The notes below the pieces were generated by a model, which worked only from the letters and a program-made list of their open reading frames with translations, did no database searches and was not told the origin of the DNA. Made by a program: the position numbers and the translations under genes. A DNA stretch of 64,000 nt from Acorus gramineus (lineage: Eukaryota; Streptophyta; Magnoliopsida; Acorales; Acoraceae), in contig CM060850.1 of assembly GCA_030737835.1 (NCBI GenBank), positions 13,663,563 through 13,727,562 of the forward strand. Reading direction: 5' to 3'. Numbering within the stretch: position 1 is the stretch's first letter; each line of letters begins with the position of its first letter. Positions 45,105 through 57,049 of the stretch are shown one piece after another.

Positions 45105-48100
45105 TCACGGTGGATCATACAAAGTGAGTTTGCGAAGAAGAAACTGAAATCGAGGAACTGGATGTGACTTCGTAAAGAAATCAGCAAGCTGCTCAGCAGA
45201 GGAGATATGCGGAAGCGATAATGTCTCTGCAAGAAAGTGCTGACGAACGAAGTGACAATCGATCTCAATGTGTTTGGTCCTCTCATGAAAGACCGGATTG
45301 CTAGCAATCTGAATAGCAGACCGGTTATCACAGTGAAGAGGAGTAGGACCAGTCATAGTAACTCCTAGATCCACCAAGAGACGTCTGAGATGAACAATCT
45401 CCTTGGTGGTGATAGCCATGGCTCGATATTCAGCCTCAGTGCTGGAAAGAGAAACAACCTCCTGTTTCTTGCTGCGCCAAGAGATGATAGAATCTCCGAG
45501 AAATATGCAGAAACCAGTGGTGGAGCGTCTAGTCGTCGGGTCTCCAGCCCAATCAGCATCAGTGTAAGCCCTGAGAACCAGAGTCGAAGAGGATGACAGA
45601 TAGATCGATCTAGTGATAGTACCACGCAAATATCTAAGAATTCGCATAAGAGCACCATAATGCACTGATCGAGGAGCCGAGACAAACTGACTAACAATAC
45701 TGACGGCATGAGCAATGTCAGGTCTAGTGATGCAGAGATACACAAGCTGACCCACGATCTGTCTGTATCGAGTGGGATCTGAGAGGAGCTCACCATCCGT
45801 AGGACGAAGCTTCACATTAAGCTCAAGAGGAGTATCCGCACTGCGGGTATCGGAGAGGGCAGCACGCTCTAAAATGTCAGCTGTATACTTCTGTTGAGAA
45901 AGCAGAATCCCACGATCACTCTGTGCAATTTCGAGACCAAGGAAGTAGCGAAGAGTACCAAGATCTTTCATCTGAAACTGTCGACTGAGGTGATTCTTGA
46001 CCCGAGTAATACCAGCGGAGTCATCGCCAGTTATAATCATGTCGTCAACATACAGAAGAAGGATTACCCGCCCCTGCGATGAGGATCGCACAAACATAGA
46101 GTGGTCCTGGTGGCTCTCAACAAAACCAGCTGTCAGAATAACACTGCGAAAACGCTCAAACCAGGCACGAGGAGCTTGTTTCAGTCCGTATATAGCCCGC
46201 CGAAGACAAACATGCTGAGGAGGAGTGCTGAGACCTGGAGGTGGTTGCATATAAACAACCTCAGATAAATCACCATGAAGAAAAGCATTCTTCACGTCCA
46301 TCTGAAAGAGAGACCAGCGACGAACAGCAGCAACGGCGAGAAGGGTGCGAACAGTAGTCATCTGAGCAACAGGAGCAAAGGTCTCCTCATAGTCAATGCC
46401 ATACTCCTGAGTGAAACCTCTAGCAACAAGACGAGCCTTAGGCGTTCAATGGAACCATCAGGGCGATGCTTGATCTTGAAAATCCACTTGCAGCTGATAG
46501 GGGTAACACCATCCGGAAGGGGAACAACATCCCAGGTCTGTGTCTGCTCAAACGCCTCAAACTCCTCAGCCATGGCCTGCTGCCACTCAGGGTACTCGAC
46601 TGCCTCGTGATAAGATCGGGGCTCACGGTGGACATGTATAGCTGTGAGATAGGCCTGAAATTGTGGAGAGTAGGTACTGACAGATGCAAAACCAAACTGG
46701 TCTGGTGGCCCCGAGTCGTAACTGAAGCGGGAAGGAGGGTGACGCGCACGGTGAGGATAACGAGGCAAAAGATGAGGATCCACGGCAGGAGGAGGCGCGT
46801 CAGGCGTGGGAGTCGGAGGACCAGTGGAAGTATCTTCAGTAGGGACAATAGGTGACACACTGGGAGGAGAGGGTGGGTTATCTGCAGGATTGTCAGGTTG
46901 AGACGCAGGGGTAGGAACAGACTCTAGTGCAACAGGTAGGCCAGGAAAAGGAAGAGACGTAATAGGAGAGACCTGAATAGGAGGAGAGGACGGAGTGGGT
47001 GAAGAAGAAAAATAGGGAACATCCTCGACAAAGGACACATGACGAGCGATCCAAAATCGATCTCCAACAGGATCATAGCAGCGATAACCCTTGTGTTCGA
47101 AGCTAATCCCCAAGAATACACACTTTACTGACCGAGCGGCCAACTTGGTGCGTTGATGAGGAGGGAGAAGCACAAAACACGTACATCCAAATGTGCGAAG
47201 TCTGCTATAATCAGGGTGAGAAGAATAAAGACGCTCATGAGGAGTCATACCGGAGAGGACAGAGGAGGGGGTGATATTGATAAGATGGACACAGAGAAGA
47301 GCAGCTTCAGCCCAGAACATACTGGGGACTGAAGAGGAAAGTAAGAGAGCACGAGTCGTCTCAAGAATATGACGATGTTTACGTTCAGCAACCCCATTTT
47401 GCTCATGAGTGTAGGGGCATGATTGCTGAAAAAGGGTGCCATGAGAATGAAGAAGAGAACGCATCGTAGAAGAGATGTATTCTCGAGCACAATCAGACCT
47501 AAAAGTTTTGATACGAGCTTGAAATTGGGTATAAATCATATTGGTAAAAATCTCATAAATTTTGGGAACCTCAGAACGTTGACGCAATAAATAAATCCAA
47601 GTAAAACGAGAGTAATCATCAATAAAACTAATATAATAAGAAAAACCACTCTTTGAGGTTACATGAGATGGGCCCCAAATGTCAGAATGAACAAGCTCAA
47701 ATGGACTAGAGGACTGATTATTACTAGGACTAAAAGGAGTAGCCACAGGTTTGGCTAATTTACAGCCCTCGCAAACAGAAAGTGGAGAAAAAGAAATACG
47801 ACCTAAGACACCAGATTGAAATAGTTCTTTGAGACGAGACTCAGACACATGACCTAACCTTCGATGCCACAAATCGACATCAGAAGTGACGCTACCACAG
47901 AAGACAGATGGATCAGGAACGGGAAGACGAAGATACTCCACGTAATAAAGTCCGCCAATCCTACGTCCAACGCCAATCCTCTGCCCTGATCGTGGATCCT
48001 GCACAAGACAACCAGAGGTGGTAAAGGTAACAGTGAGACCAGAATCACACAATCGGCTAATAGATATAAGATTCATGCAAAGGTCAGGGGCATGTAAAAC

Positions 48101-48793
48101 AAATGGTAATGAAATGCGTCCTGTAGGGTCAGAGGTGGTAGTGATCGATCCACACTGCGTGATGACTAAAGGGGAGCCATCTGCAGTATGAATCGTGGGC
48201 AGGTGTGAAGGTGCCGGTGAGCATGCAGTGAGGACAGAACTGTCCGGTGTCATGTGATGTGAAGCACCTGAATCAAAAATCCAATGAACAGGAGTACCCA
48301 AAGTAGTAGAGAAAGCAGAGGGAGTAGAAGAACCAGGAGGAGGTTGCTGTATGATCAGTTGATCGAGGCTCTCTCGGATACGCCCAAGCTGATCTGTGTA
48401 TGAAGACGGAGCGTCAGTGGCAACAGCAACAGAAGTATAGGGAGCAGTGGGGCGACGCTGTCCTCTTCCTTTTGGTGCAAAGCGCTTTTCAGGATGAAGC
48501 TTCCAACAGTCGGCGACCGGATGTCCAGTCCTCTTGCAGTGAGTACACAATGTATTCTTTCGAGAGGAGCCGGTGAGTGTCGTAGGAGGAGTAGCTGCCA
48601 AGACACCCTCATAAGTGGAAGATGGAGTGGACTGGCGCAATGCAATGGTGCGAAGACGAGTCTCCTCAGCAACAACCTCAGTGACGGCGACGGCGACGGC
48701 AGCGGCAGGGGCGGCGACGGCGACGGCGACGGTGATGGCAAGGGCACGACGGCGACGGCAAGGGCACGACGGCGACGGCGACGGCAAGGGCAC
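45105..48793 (-). pseudogene. Copia B polyprotein (gag mostly missing, one frameshift)
   Basis: Frame 48793-46358 starts in the repeat leader, then CTHCKRTGHPVADCWKLHP (CCHC zinc knuckle). Protease WIFDSGASHHM has the catalytic Asp. Integrase has HSDIWGP, RSDCAREY and EQNGVAERKH. A one-base loss near 46440 breaks the frame inside SIER; the correct frame continues as 46361-45105. RT has [12 protein letters not shown] and YVDDMIITGDD, and RNase H has TDADWAGD, STEAEYRA and DNRSAIQ. All pol active sites are intact, unlike A. The RNA-binding gag body before the knuckle is absent, so the element depends on others for a capsid. Confidence 0.9.
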
Positions 48794-48870
48794 GATGGCG
48801 ACGGCGACGGCGACGGCAAGGGCACGACGGCGACGGCGACGGCAAGGGCACGACGGCGACGGTGAAGGAT
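48660..48870. repeat. GC-rich repeat leader of copia B
   Basis: Tandem GTGCCCTTGCCGTCGCCGTC units of about 18-30 bp (read on the minus strand) directly downstream of the primer site. The same CCGTCGCCGTCG core as in copia A, but A has about 700 bp more. Confidence 0.85.
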
Positions 48871-49989
48871 TCCAAAAAAAAAAAAAAACTAGGGTTTTTT
48901 AATTTCTGGCTCTGATACCATGTTAGAAACAGAGAATAAAATAATGGAATCCCTATATTCCACTTAGGGGTTAGTCCCTTTATATATACAAAGATCTAGG
49001 AGTTACACGTGTAATACACTACACACATTATAAGATAACACATATAATCTAACACCTTCAATTGCATCTACATGTATGTGAAAGTGTTACATGTTCTAGT
49101 GGTTTTTATACACACAAAGAGTAGAAACTAAACTGTTTTTCTCTTTATGAAAGATCAAATTATATAAGAGTCATTGTTAAAAGAAAGCCTTGAAAGCAAG
49201 CATTTGGTAGATGAAATAAGACAATAGCATAAATGTCACCTGTTTTTATCCACTTCTGTCAAGTTCTGCATGTTATCCCTAATTCCCTTCACACACAACA
49301 TACAAAAAGAGTTTCTGAAAAAAAATTATTTTTGTCTAACGCAGCAAAAGAACGATAGAAGATCTGATCTATGTCAAGGTCTTAGACAATCTCTCTCAAA
49401 GAGAAGGAAAATTAAAATAACCCAATATTATTAATAGATAAAAGTTGAATATGTTATTAGACTACAAGTCTTTATTATATAGACTCAATAAGGACCAATG
49501 AGAAACCTCATTAAACCTAATTACAAATTTACTAAAAGTAGAAAATATTAAATAAATATAATAGCTATTTATTCTAAGATCCCACAAATCAATCAGAATC
49601 AATGACAATAATTTTGATATTTGTGAAAAGAAAAATAATCATGCAAATTATTGCCATAAATGACAAATTTGCTTATTTAATGGTTTTAATGATAAAATCT
49701 AGCAAAATTAAATATCTCCACAAAATAATTCAGCATATCAAATTTTGTGGGATTCTGAGATAATCTCAATTATTCTTGTCACCTGTTATTTTCATAGTTT
49801 TCTTCCTGGATCTCTTTTGATGGTCTGATCGCTCCAATAACATATCGATCGTCCGTTCTACATCAGTCTCCTCCACTTGAGAAGAACTCGACCTCGAGTT
49901 CAAATGAAAAGAATTCGATAGATTAGGAGGTTGATATTTGATGTAGTCTGTCACCTTGGATGTAGGACTGGTTAGCAAAGATTTGCCCT

Positions 49990-50350
49990 CAGCCTTCAGA
50001 GCTTTGGAGATTGGCTGTTGTTCCAAGGGGAATATTGCGATCTTGTGTGTTGTCACGGCCTCGACAGGTGATGTCAACGTCGTATTGCCAGGGTCTGCCC
50101 AACAATACATGGCTAGCATCCATGTCCACCACGTTGCAAAACACTTCATCTCTATAGTATTTACCGATAGAGATAGGTACCCTACAAACTTTTGTCACCT
50201 TCGCGGATGGGCCTTTCTTGATCCAACCTATAGAGTAAGGCGCGTGATGCATCTCCCTTGGTAGCTTTAAGTGGTCCACCAAATTTTTTTGAAACAAAGT
50301 TTTTGAAGCTCCCACTATCCACAATTAAATCGCAGACTTTCTTGTTGATC
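49990..50350 (-). pseudogene. Ty3 retropepsin remnant of element E
   Basis: Reads [18 protein letters not shown] with the catalytic DSG, then shifts frame to [43 protein letters not shown] and HVLLGRPWQYDVD. Frames break near 50285. Downstream to 49770 only a charged linker remains (KALKAEGKSLL), with no reverse transcriptase. Confidence 0.75.
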
Positions 50351-50379
50351 ATGCAACGGGATCGGAAGATACTGTGGCG

Positions 50380-51597
50380 CTAACTGGAGAACTCGTCCTT
50401 TGGCGAGTACAACACTCGATGTACGAGGAGGTTGACTCGCTCCTCTTCTTCTTCTGCGAACTCGGCGCCATGATATAGATCATCATCGTCAGTTGTGTCG
50501 TGCCCCACGACACCGTTATCATCCTCCTCCACGAGGTTCATCGACCTTCGATTAGGACATTCGTTGGAGCGATGTCCCAGCTTTCTGCATTGAAAACAGG
50601 TGTTGGGTGTTGGTCTCGCATACGGATTTTGAGTCCTTGAGGCGTTATGGTTCGTTGGGGCTATTGTTGAATTGGTTCCTCCTTGTTCACCGTTTACGCC
50701 CAGTGCCCCTTTGAATTGGTAGGGAAGACTTGGAGATGCAACATCCTTCCCCTTATGAGGAAAAGATGCATCTGAGGTACTCCTACGGAAGATTGAGGAA
50801 CTTCCCGCTCGTTGATCCATTAATTCTGCCTTTAATGCCATGTTGTGGGCCTCGTCTACGCTCCACACCACCTGTAGACCAATATGATCTTGAATAGATG
50901 GCCTCAACCCGTTAAGGTATCGGACAACCCATTGTGATTCAATCTCCTCAATATTATTTCGATCGGAAAGTATAAAAAATTCAGCAGTGTAATCAGAAAC
51001 GGATTGATTACCTTGATGGCAGTTTTGGTATAGTTGGAACAGGTACTGCTCGTAGTCCGGTGGAAGGAATCGACCCATGAGGAGTTGCTTCATCCTCCTC
51101 CATGTACGAATAGGAGTCTTTCCTTGGCGTTGTTTGGTCCTTTGAAGGTTGTCCCACCAAACAGCGGTGCCATTCTTCAAACGGAAAGCCACCAACTTTA
51201 CCATCCTCTCCTCAGAGACCTCCATCATCTCGAAGAAGCGCTCGATCTCAGAGATCTAGTCGAGAAAATCCTCGGTGTGCAAATTACCATTGAAGAAGGA
51301 GATATCCACCTTCAATCGATAATCACTACTCTCTTGTTGCCGCCGCTTTGGCTGATAGTCGTTTATTCCATTAACTTCGTCACCCGAATCATCCTCGTTG
51401 TCAGGTTGAAAGCGAAGAGGTTGTCGGACAACGTTGTGGACAATAGGTTGGCTTTGGGCGAATCCCTCGGCTCGCACCCTGTCCCTTCCAGGTCGTCTGA
51501 TGTCGGTGTGAAGATTTACACTAACCAAAATCTCACGAATCTCTTGCAGTTGTCGTTGAACGTCAAGAAAATTGTTGTTGATGTTGTTGTTGTCCAT
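50380..51597 (-). pseudogene. Ty3 gag of element E (one in-frame stop)
   Basis: The likely start is MDNNNINNNFLDV at 51597. The capsid-like part reads VWWDNLQRTKQRQGKTPIRTW and LFQLYQNCHQGNQSVSDYTAEF. The CCHC knuckle is CFQCRKLGHRSNEC. An acidic linker follows to the stop at 50380. A single TAG at 51256-51258 replaces the codon after FLD (in relatives often Trp) and is in frame with both sides. Without it gag would be about 405 residues. Gag packages the RNA into particles. Confidence 0.85.
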
Positions 51598-52237
51598 CTT
51601 GCAATTTTTGACACAGCTCCTGCACCCTATGATCACCGTCAATAGGGCGGTTGTTCTCGACGTCGTCATGTGCCATTGAGCCAAGTGAATCCTCGCTCTA
51701 ATACCACCTAACGCAGCAGAAGAACGATAGAAGATCTTATCTATGTCAAGATCTTAGACAATCTCTCTCAAAGAGAAGGAAAATTAAAATAACCCAATAT
51801 TATTGATAGATAAAAGTTGAATCTGCCATTAGACTACAAGTCTTTATTATATAGACTCAATAAGGACCAATGAGAAACCTCATTAAACATAATTACAAAC
51901 TTACTAAAAGTAGAAAATATTAAATAAATATAATAGCTATTTATTCTAAGATCCCACAAATCAATCAGAATCAATGATAATAATTCTGATATTTGTGGAA
52001 AGAAAAATAATCATGCAAATTATTGCCATGAATGACAAATTTGCTTATTTAATGGCTTTAATGATAAAATCTAGCAAAATTAAATATCTCCACAAAATAA
52101 TTCAGCATATCAAATTTTGTGGGATTTTGAGATGATCTCAATTATTTTTGTCACCTACTATTCTCACAGTTTTCTTCCTGGATCTCTTTTGATGGTCTGA
52201 TCACTCCAATAACATATCGATCGTCCGTTCTACATCA

Positions 52238-52683
52238 TTGTCTTTTTGAAAAATCATAACAAATCCATTCAACTACATAATCTATTCAGTCTTCTTCATC
52301 TGTAACATCTATAACATTTTCATGATTTGAGATGACACAAAGACAAGAATGCAAACTCAACTTCACGTAAATTCTAATGATAGGTAGACTAAATTAATAA
52401 GCATGAACCTTTCCAAATTCCAATAAGATGATTTGTAGTATTTGTACAAGGCAAAGTGTATACATGCAGTGTGACCTTCAATATGTTCTTGGTACAACAA
52501 CATCACACCCCCCCCCCACAAGTAATATTCATCAGGGACACTGTTCATAATAAACAACCCTCCGGCCCCTGTTCGGACCTGTTCGGAGAACCTCCTTGCT
52601 CGGGAACCTCCCTTCCCGACCTCCTCCTGCAAGCAAGCGTAAGGGGGGACCCCTTTTTTTATGGGTAATTAAAATATTGTATT
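52238..52683. other. Spacer between elements E and D
   Basis: Contains the TTGTC and GTATT duplications at its ends and a run of nine C near 52508. No gene recognised. Confidence 0.45.
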
Positions 52684-52849
52684 TGTTAAATGTATATATA
52701 TGTTAGGGTTAAGGGTAGATTAGTCTTTTCTTTGTTTTCCTTTTTGTACTATAAATATTAGATACAAACCCTAATAAGATTCTTAATTCATTCTTTTCAT
52801 ATTTTAACATGGTATCAGAGCTTCAATCCAATTTTTTTCTTTGATTTTC

Positions 52850-53400
52850 TGTTGGCGTTACTCTCCGTCCGTCGCTCCGCTGTCTGTCGCCCTGTTCATG
52901 TCACCCGGCGTAGATTCGCCGCCCCCGCGCCACTCCGCCGCTGCCCCACGCAAATCTGTCGCATCTGTGCCGCTGTGCCGCCGTTGCCGCTCCGCCGTCG
53001 TGCCGCCGCTCCGCTGCTGCCCCACGCAGATCTGTCGCATCTGCACCGCTGTGCCGCCGTCACGCCGTTGCTGCTCCGCCGTCGTGTCGCTGCTGCGCCG
53101 CCCTCCCACGCCGCCTTGCGCAGCCCCACCGCTGTCCTCGCGCAGATCTGCCACTGCTGCGCCGCCCTTCCACGCCGCCTCGCGTAGCCCCGCCGCTGTC
53201 CTCGAGCAGCCCCGTCGCACCTGTGCCGCTGCTGCGCCGCCCAGCCGCACCGCCTCGCGCTGCTCTGCCACCCTACCGCGCCGTCCAACGCCACCCTGCC
53301 CTGCCTACGCCCCGTCTGGGCCGTGCCCGCGCCCCGTCCATGCCCTGCCCGCGCCTGCCTGTGCGAAGTCTCCGTGTTGCGTGATCAGCACAGACCCGCG
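52850..53400. repeat. GC-rich repeat leader of copia D
   Basis: Blocks of CCGCTGTGCCGCCG with CCCCACGCA(A/G)ATCTGTCGC recurring about 70 bp apart (52951, 53021), then CGCCGCCT-GCGCAGCCCC-CCGCTGTCCTCG twice (53112, 53170). Open frames on both strands are compositional. It occupies the same place as the leaders of A and B, although the family is different. Confidence 0.75.
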
Positions 53401-53793
53401 CTGATCAGCCTGGATTTCCAGGAATCCTTTCCCATATTCTATCACGGACAGCATCCCGAATCTTCACACACACTTGACCCTACCCGACTGTCACCATAAA
53501 ACCTAAGCAAGCTAAGGGGAAGGGCACTGACTTACGAACAAGGCAACCTGAGGTAGGCAACCGGAGGTGACCGCAGGGAGGGAGACAAAGTTCACTACTT
53601 ATGTGGTTTTTTATAGCTACCTCAGTTTCTTCTCTTTTATCTGGTGGGAAGTCGGTGGTAAAATGGGTTGTTATTAACACAAGTAGTTTTCAAACGAAAG
53701 GTTACCCGTATTTTTGACTCCCGTTGGTCGAAAAAGCATCGCCTACCTTCTTTGTTGAGAGCATTTTGATTAATCCCCCGATTGCAATTACCA
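53401..53793. other. Unassigned part of copia D
   Basis: Mixed composition, no reading frame recognised. Its right end holds TTTTGATTAATCCCCCGATT (from about 53766), which recurs inverted at the far end of the inverted pol piece. Confidence 0.4.
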
Positions 53794-55377
53794 TGTTAGA
53801 ATATGAGAAGAATGAAGATGAGAAATCAGGAATAGAAAAGTCCAAAAATGTGACTTCCTCAATCGTCGATGGGGGAAGAGGAACAGGAGGCGAGCGAAGA
53901 GCGTAGTATGGATGATTATCAAAGAATGTGACATGACAAGATGTCCGAAGACGACGAGAAACAGGATCATAGCATCGATATCCTTTGATTTCATTACTGT
54001 ACCCAAGAAAGACACACATAGTGGAACAAGGAGACAACTTGGTACGCTCAATAGGAGGAAGTAGGACAAAACACGTGCATCCAAAAACACGAAGACGAGA
54101 ATAATCAGGAGGACTATGATAGACGAATGAGTGCAATTGATGAGATACACACTTGTAAGAACAGCCTTACCCCAAAACTGAACAGGAACAGGAGCAGAGA
54201 GGAGAAAGTACCGGGTCGTTTCGAGGATATGACGGTGTTTGCGCTCAGCAATCCCGTCCTGCTGATGAGCATAAGGAGTGGAAAGCTGTGGTAGAGTGTC
54301 TTGGGAGGATAAAAAATCACGAAAAGCACGAGAATAATATTCTCCTCCACAATCAGAGTGAAACACCTTGATACGTTTGGAAAACTGAGTTTCAACCATT
54401 GTAGCAAAAAATTTATAGATGGGTAACAACTCTGAACGACTATGCATCAAATATATCCAGGTAAAGCGAGAAAAGTCATCAATAAAAATAAAATAATAAC
54501 GGTTACCCCCTTTAGAAGGAACAGGGAAGGGACCCCGAACATCAGAGTGAACTAGATCAAAAGGAGAAGCAAAAATGTGATTACTAGTAGGAAATGGAAG
54601 AGCCAAGTGTTTTGCCAACTTGCAACCCACACATGGTTGAAGCTCAGTTTTTGAAAATGAACCTAAAATACTGGTACTTATTAGATAACGAAGTCTTGGA
54701 GGAGAGAGATGGCCAAGACGGCGGTGCCATACATCAGAGGAGGAAGGAGAAGAAGAAATCAAGCGAGCAAAAGCTGCAGAAGATGAAGGAATATGAAGAT
54801 GATCCATGTAGTAGAGCCCACCGCGTCTAGAGCCTGTCTCAATCTGCTTCCCCGTACAATGATCCTGTACAGAACAAGTAGAAGAATCAAAAGTAATGAG
54901 ACAATCATGATCCGTAATTTTACCAACAGAAAGCAAATTTAGTGATAGACCAGGAACATGAAAAACATCAGGAAGTTGAAATCGATGAGAAGGATCAGCA
55001 AGAGAACCAGAACTCGACACAGACAGAGGAGTCCCATCTGTCGTACGAATAACAGGAGTGGGAAACACGCGAGTAGGACGACTAATAAGGGATGCATGAG
55101 AAGTCATATGATGGGAAGCCCCATAGTCAAGAATCCATGAGGAAGTAAGGTTACCTGTCACCGTAGTAGAAGCAGAAAAGGGAGCAGATGAATCACTACC
55201 AGTCACTAAGTGAAACATATCTTGGAGCTGCTGTTGTTGAAGATGGAGCTGCGCAAGACTCTCAGTGATCTGAGAGGAAGAATATGCCGACGGATCAGTA
55301 GAAAAATCAGATGCAACAACAGCTGCAGGTCGAGGCTGAGAACGACGTGGAGGAACTGTAATCGAGGGATTAATCAA
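53794..55377 (-). pseudogene. Inverted copia pol 5' half inside element D
   Basis: The minus strand encodes 529 codons: linker (TVPPRRSQPRPAAVV), protease WILDYGASHHM (DSG changed to DYG), LWHRRLGHLSPP-type pre-integrase, CVGCKLAKH, and integrase HSDVRGP, HSDCGGEY and AERKHRH. A shift occurs near 54115 and the second frame continues through FGCTCFVLLPP to DFSIPDFSS. It then abuts a 25-bp LTR end (53794-53818). It parallels forward pol 57190-58745, at roughly nine of ten residues by eye. It lacks everything after integrase. Confidence 0.9.
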
Positions 55378-55381
55378 AAAG

Positions 55382-57009
55382 TGGTATCAGAGCTACGGCT
55401 ACACTCCATGGAGACGGAAGGAGAACAAGGAAACCAAAACCTCGTCACTCTCGAGCGGTTTCAAGCATTGGAGGCTGCCGTTCAACGGATGACGAAGGTG
55501 ATGGAGCATGCGACGGTTCGTCAAGATCAAGAGCGTCCAGTGGTCGATGAAACCGTTTCATGGAGGACTCAAAATCCTTGAGTCCCTCGATATGACGAGG
55601 ATGACTTCTCCGAAGAGCAACTCAATGAGTTTCTCGATTCCAAACATGCGTGTGGTGGTTATCAACGACCGCAAGCTGAGGATCGTACCCGCGACTTCTA
55701 GGCGAAGGTCGATTTGCTCGAATTCAAAGGCCAACTTCACATCGAGGATTTTCTCGATTGGCTTGCGGCAGTCGAATGCTTCTTTGACTATAGGGAGGTG
55801 CCTGACGCAAAGAAAACGAAGCTTGTAGAAATCACGTTTAAAGGCGGGGCATCAGCGTGGTGGGGACAACTTCAATTGTCTTGCACCAAGATGGGGAAGC
55901 GTCCAATTCAGACATGGTACCGTATGAAGCAGCTTCTTCGTTAACGATTTCTCCCTGTCGACTATGATCAAATTTTGTTCCAACAATACCAAAATTGCCA
56001 CCAACGCAATAGGGCTGTGAGGGACTATACAGAAGAGTTCCATCGATTGTCGTCTCACAACGACATCGTGGAAACAGAAGCGCAACGGGTGGCTCGTTAC
56101 ATCGGTGGGTTAAAGCCAATGATCTATGATTTGGTGTCTTTGCACCTTATTTGGACGTTATCAAATGCGGTGAAGATGGCAGAGCGCGCGGAAATTCTTC
56201 ATAGTCGTTCAACTACAAGAAGGTATGGCCAAGATATTGTCAAAAATTTTCAAATCTCGGCGGCATCGTCCGACAACAAGACTACTCTGATTCCGAGTAT
56301 TGAAACAAACCAGCCAACCCAGGCGTTCTTGGAACAAGGAAAAGGACATGGTGGGAAAGTTACATTGTCAACCACACACGGCTCATACAATGAATCAAAG
56401 GGATCCATATGAGTCCCAATTTGAGTGGAGGATTGTTTGTTTTCGTTGTGGAGAACAAGGGCATTGATCCAACCAATGTCCTCCTAGAGATCGTCGTACC
56501 GTGAATCTAGTACTAAGCAAAGATGTCGAAGAAGAGGATGCCAACTACCACGAGTATGCTGGTGACGATGAAGAAGATGGAGATCTAAAGGAAGAGGTTC
56601 CAGCTATATGTCCTCGAGGAGAATCTCTTATGGTTCAGCGGTTGATATGCATACCCAAGGTAAATGAATCCTCTCAATGCAATACTAGAAACATTGCTAT
56701 TGTTCCTATGAAGGATGAGAAATCTCCCAAAGCTTTAAAAGTGGAGAGACACTCTTCTCTTTCATTTAAGGATTTTGTGAAAGAATCCATGGATGAAGAA
56801 CAACATGAGAAATCCAATGCAAAGTTTAGAGCAACGAAAATTGACAAGCAACACTTTGAAACATTCAAAAAGGAGGATAAAGCAATGGCTACGAACTTGA
56901 GGACAAGTTCTCTACAGGTGAAGGGGACTGGTGTAGGACGATTTGACAAGAAAATCAACCATTATTGGGGAAGGAAAGTTAAAAAAAAAGAAACAATTAA
57001 TGTGACATA
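55382..57009 (+). pseudogene. Ty3 gag segment inserted in copia D
   Basis: Begins with TGGTATCAGAGC (55383) and METEGEQGNQNLVTLERFQ. The capsid part reads GQLHIEDFLDWLAAVECFF, GASAWWGQLQLSCTKMGKRP and QQYQNCHQRNRAVRDYTEEF. A broken knuckle follows (CFRCGEQGH, then stop, then NQCPP). An acidic linker and KSPKALKVERHSSL echo the end of element E. Three or more stops and shifts. No Ty3 LTR is attached on either side. It clearly belongs to the same broad Ty3 group as E. Confidence 0.85.
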
Positions 57010-57049
57010 AAAAAGGAAACAATTAATGCTCATAATCATGGAGAAATCA

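Larger units (their letters stand above)
44958..49054 (-). mobile_element. Ty1-copia retrotransposon B (4097 bp), same family as A
   Basis: LTRs of 134 bp at 44958-45091 and 48921-49054 with two differences, the youngest pair in the window. Reversed primer site GCTCTGATACCA at 48909-48920. Flanks CCTTA (44953-44957) and CCTTC (49055-49059) match in four of five bases, so the target duplication is imperfect. Pol is closely related to that of A. The two elements face each other tail to tail around the intact sulfotransferase. Internal order on the minus strand: GC-rich leader, zinc knuckle, protease, integrase, RT, RNase H. Confidence 0.93.
49337..52237 (-). mobile_element. Non-autonomous Ty3 element E with gag and protease only (TR-GAG-like)
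   Basis: LTRs of 529 bp at 49337-49865 and 51709-52237, starting (sense) TGATGTAGAACGG and ending CTGCGTTA, with about twenty differences by eye. Perfect target duplication TTGTC at 49332-49336 and 52238-52242. Reversed primer site GCTCTAATACCA at 51695-51706, 2 bp from the LTR. Purine tract AAGTGGAGGAGAC before the 3' LTR. RT, RNase H and integrase are absent: the interior is only 1843 bp. Elements with gag but no pol enzymes need enzymes from a relative. Confidence 0.93.

Noticed and set aside
48494-48902. Plus-strand frames with Asp-Gly or Ala-Thr repeats
   Set aside because: Antisense of the copia B leader repeats.
52841-53404. 187-codon plus frame and 130-codon minus frames
   Set aside because: Same compositional effect in the GC-rich leader of copia D; no domain.
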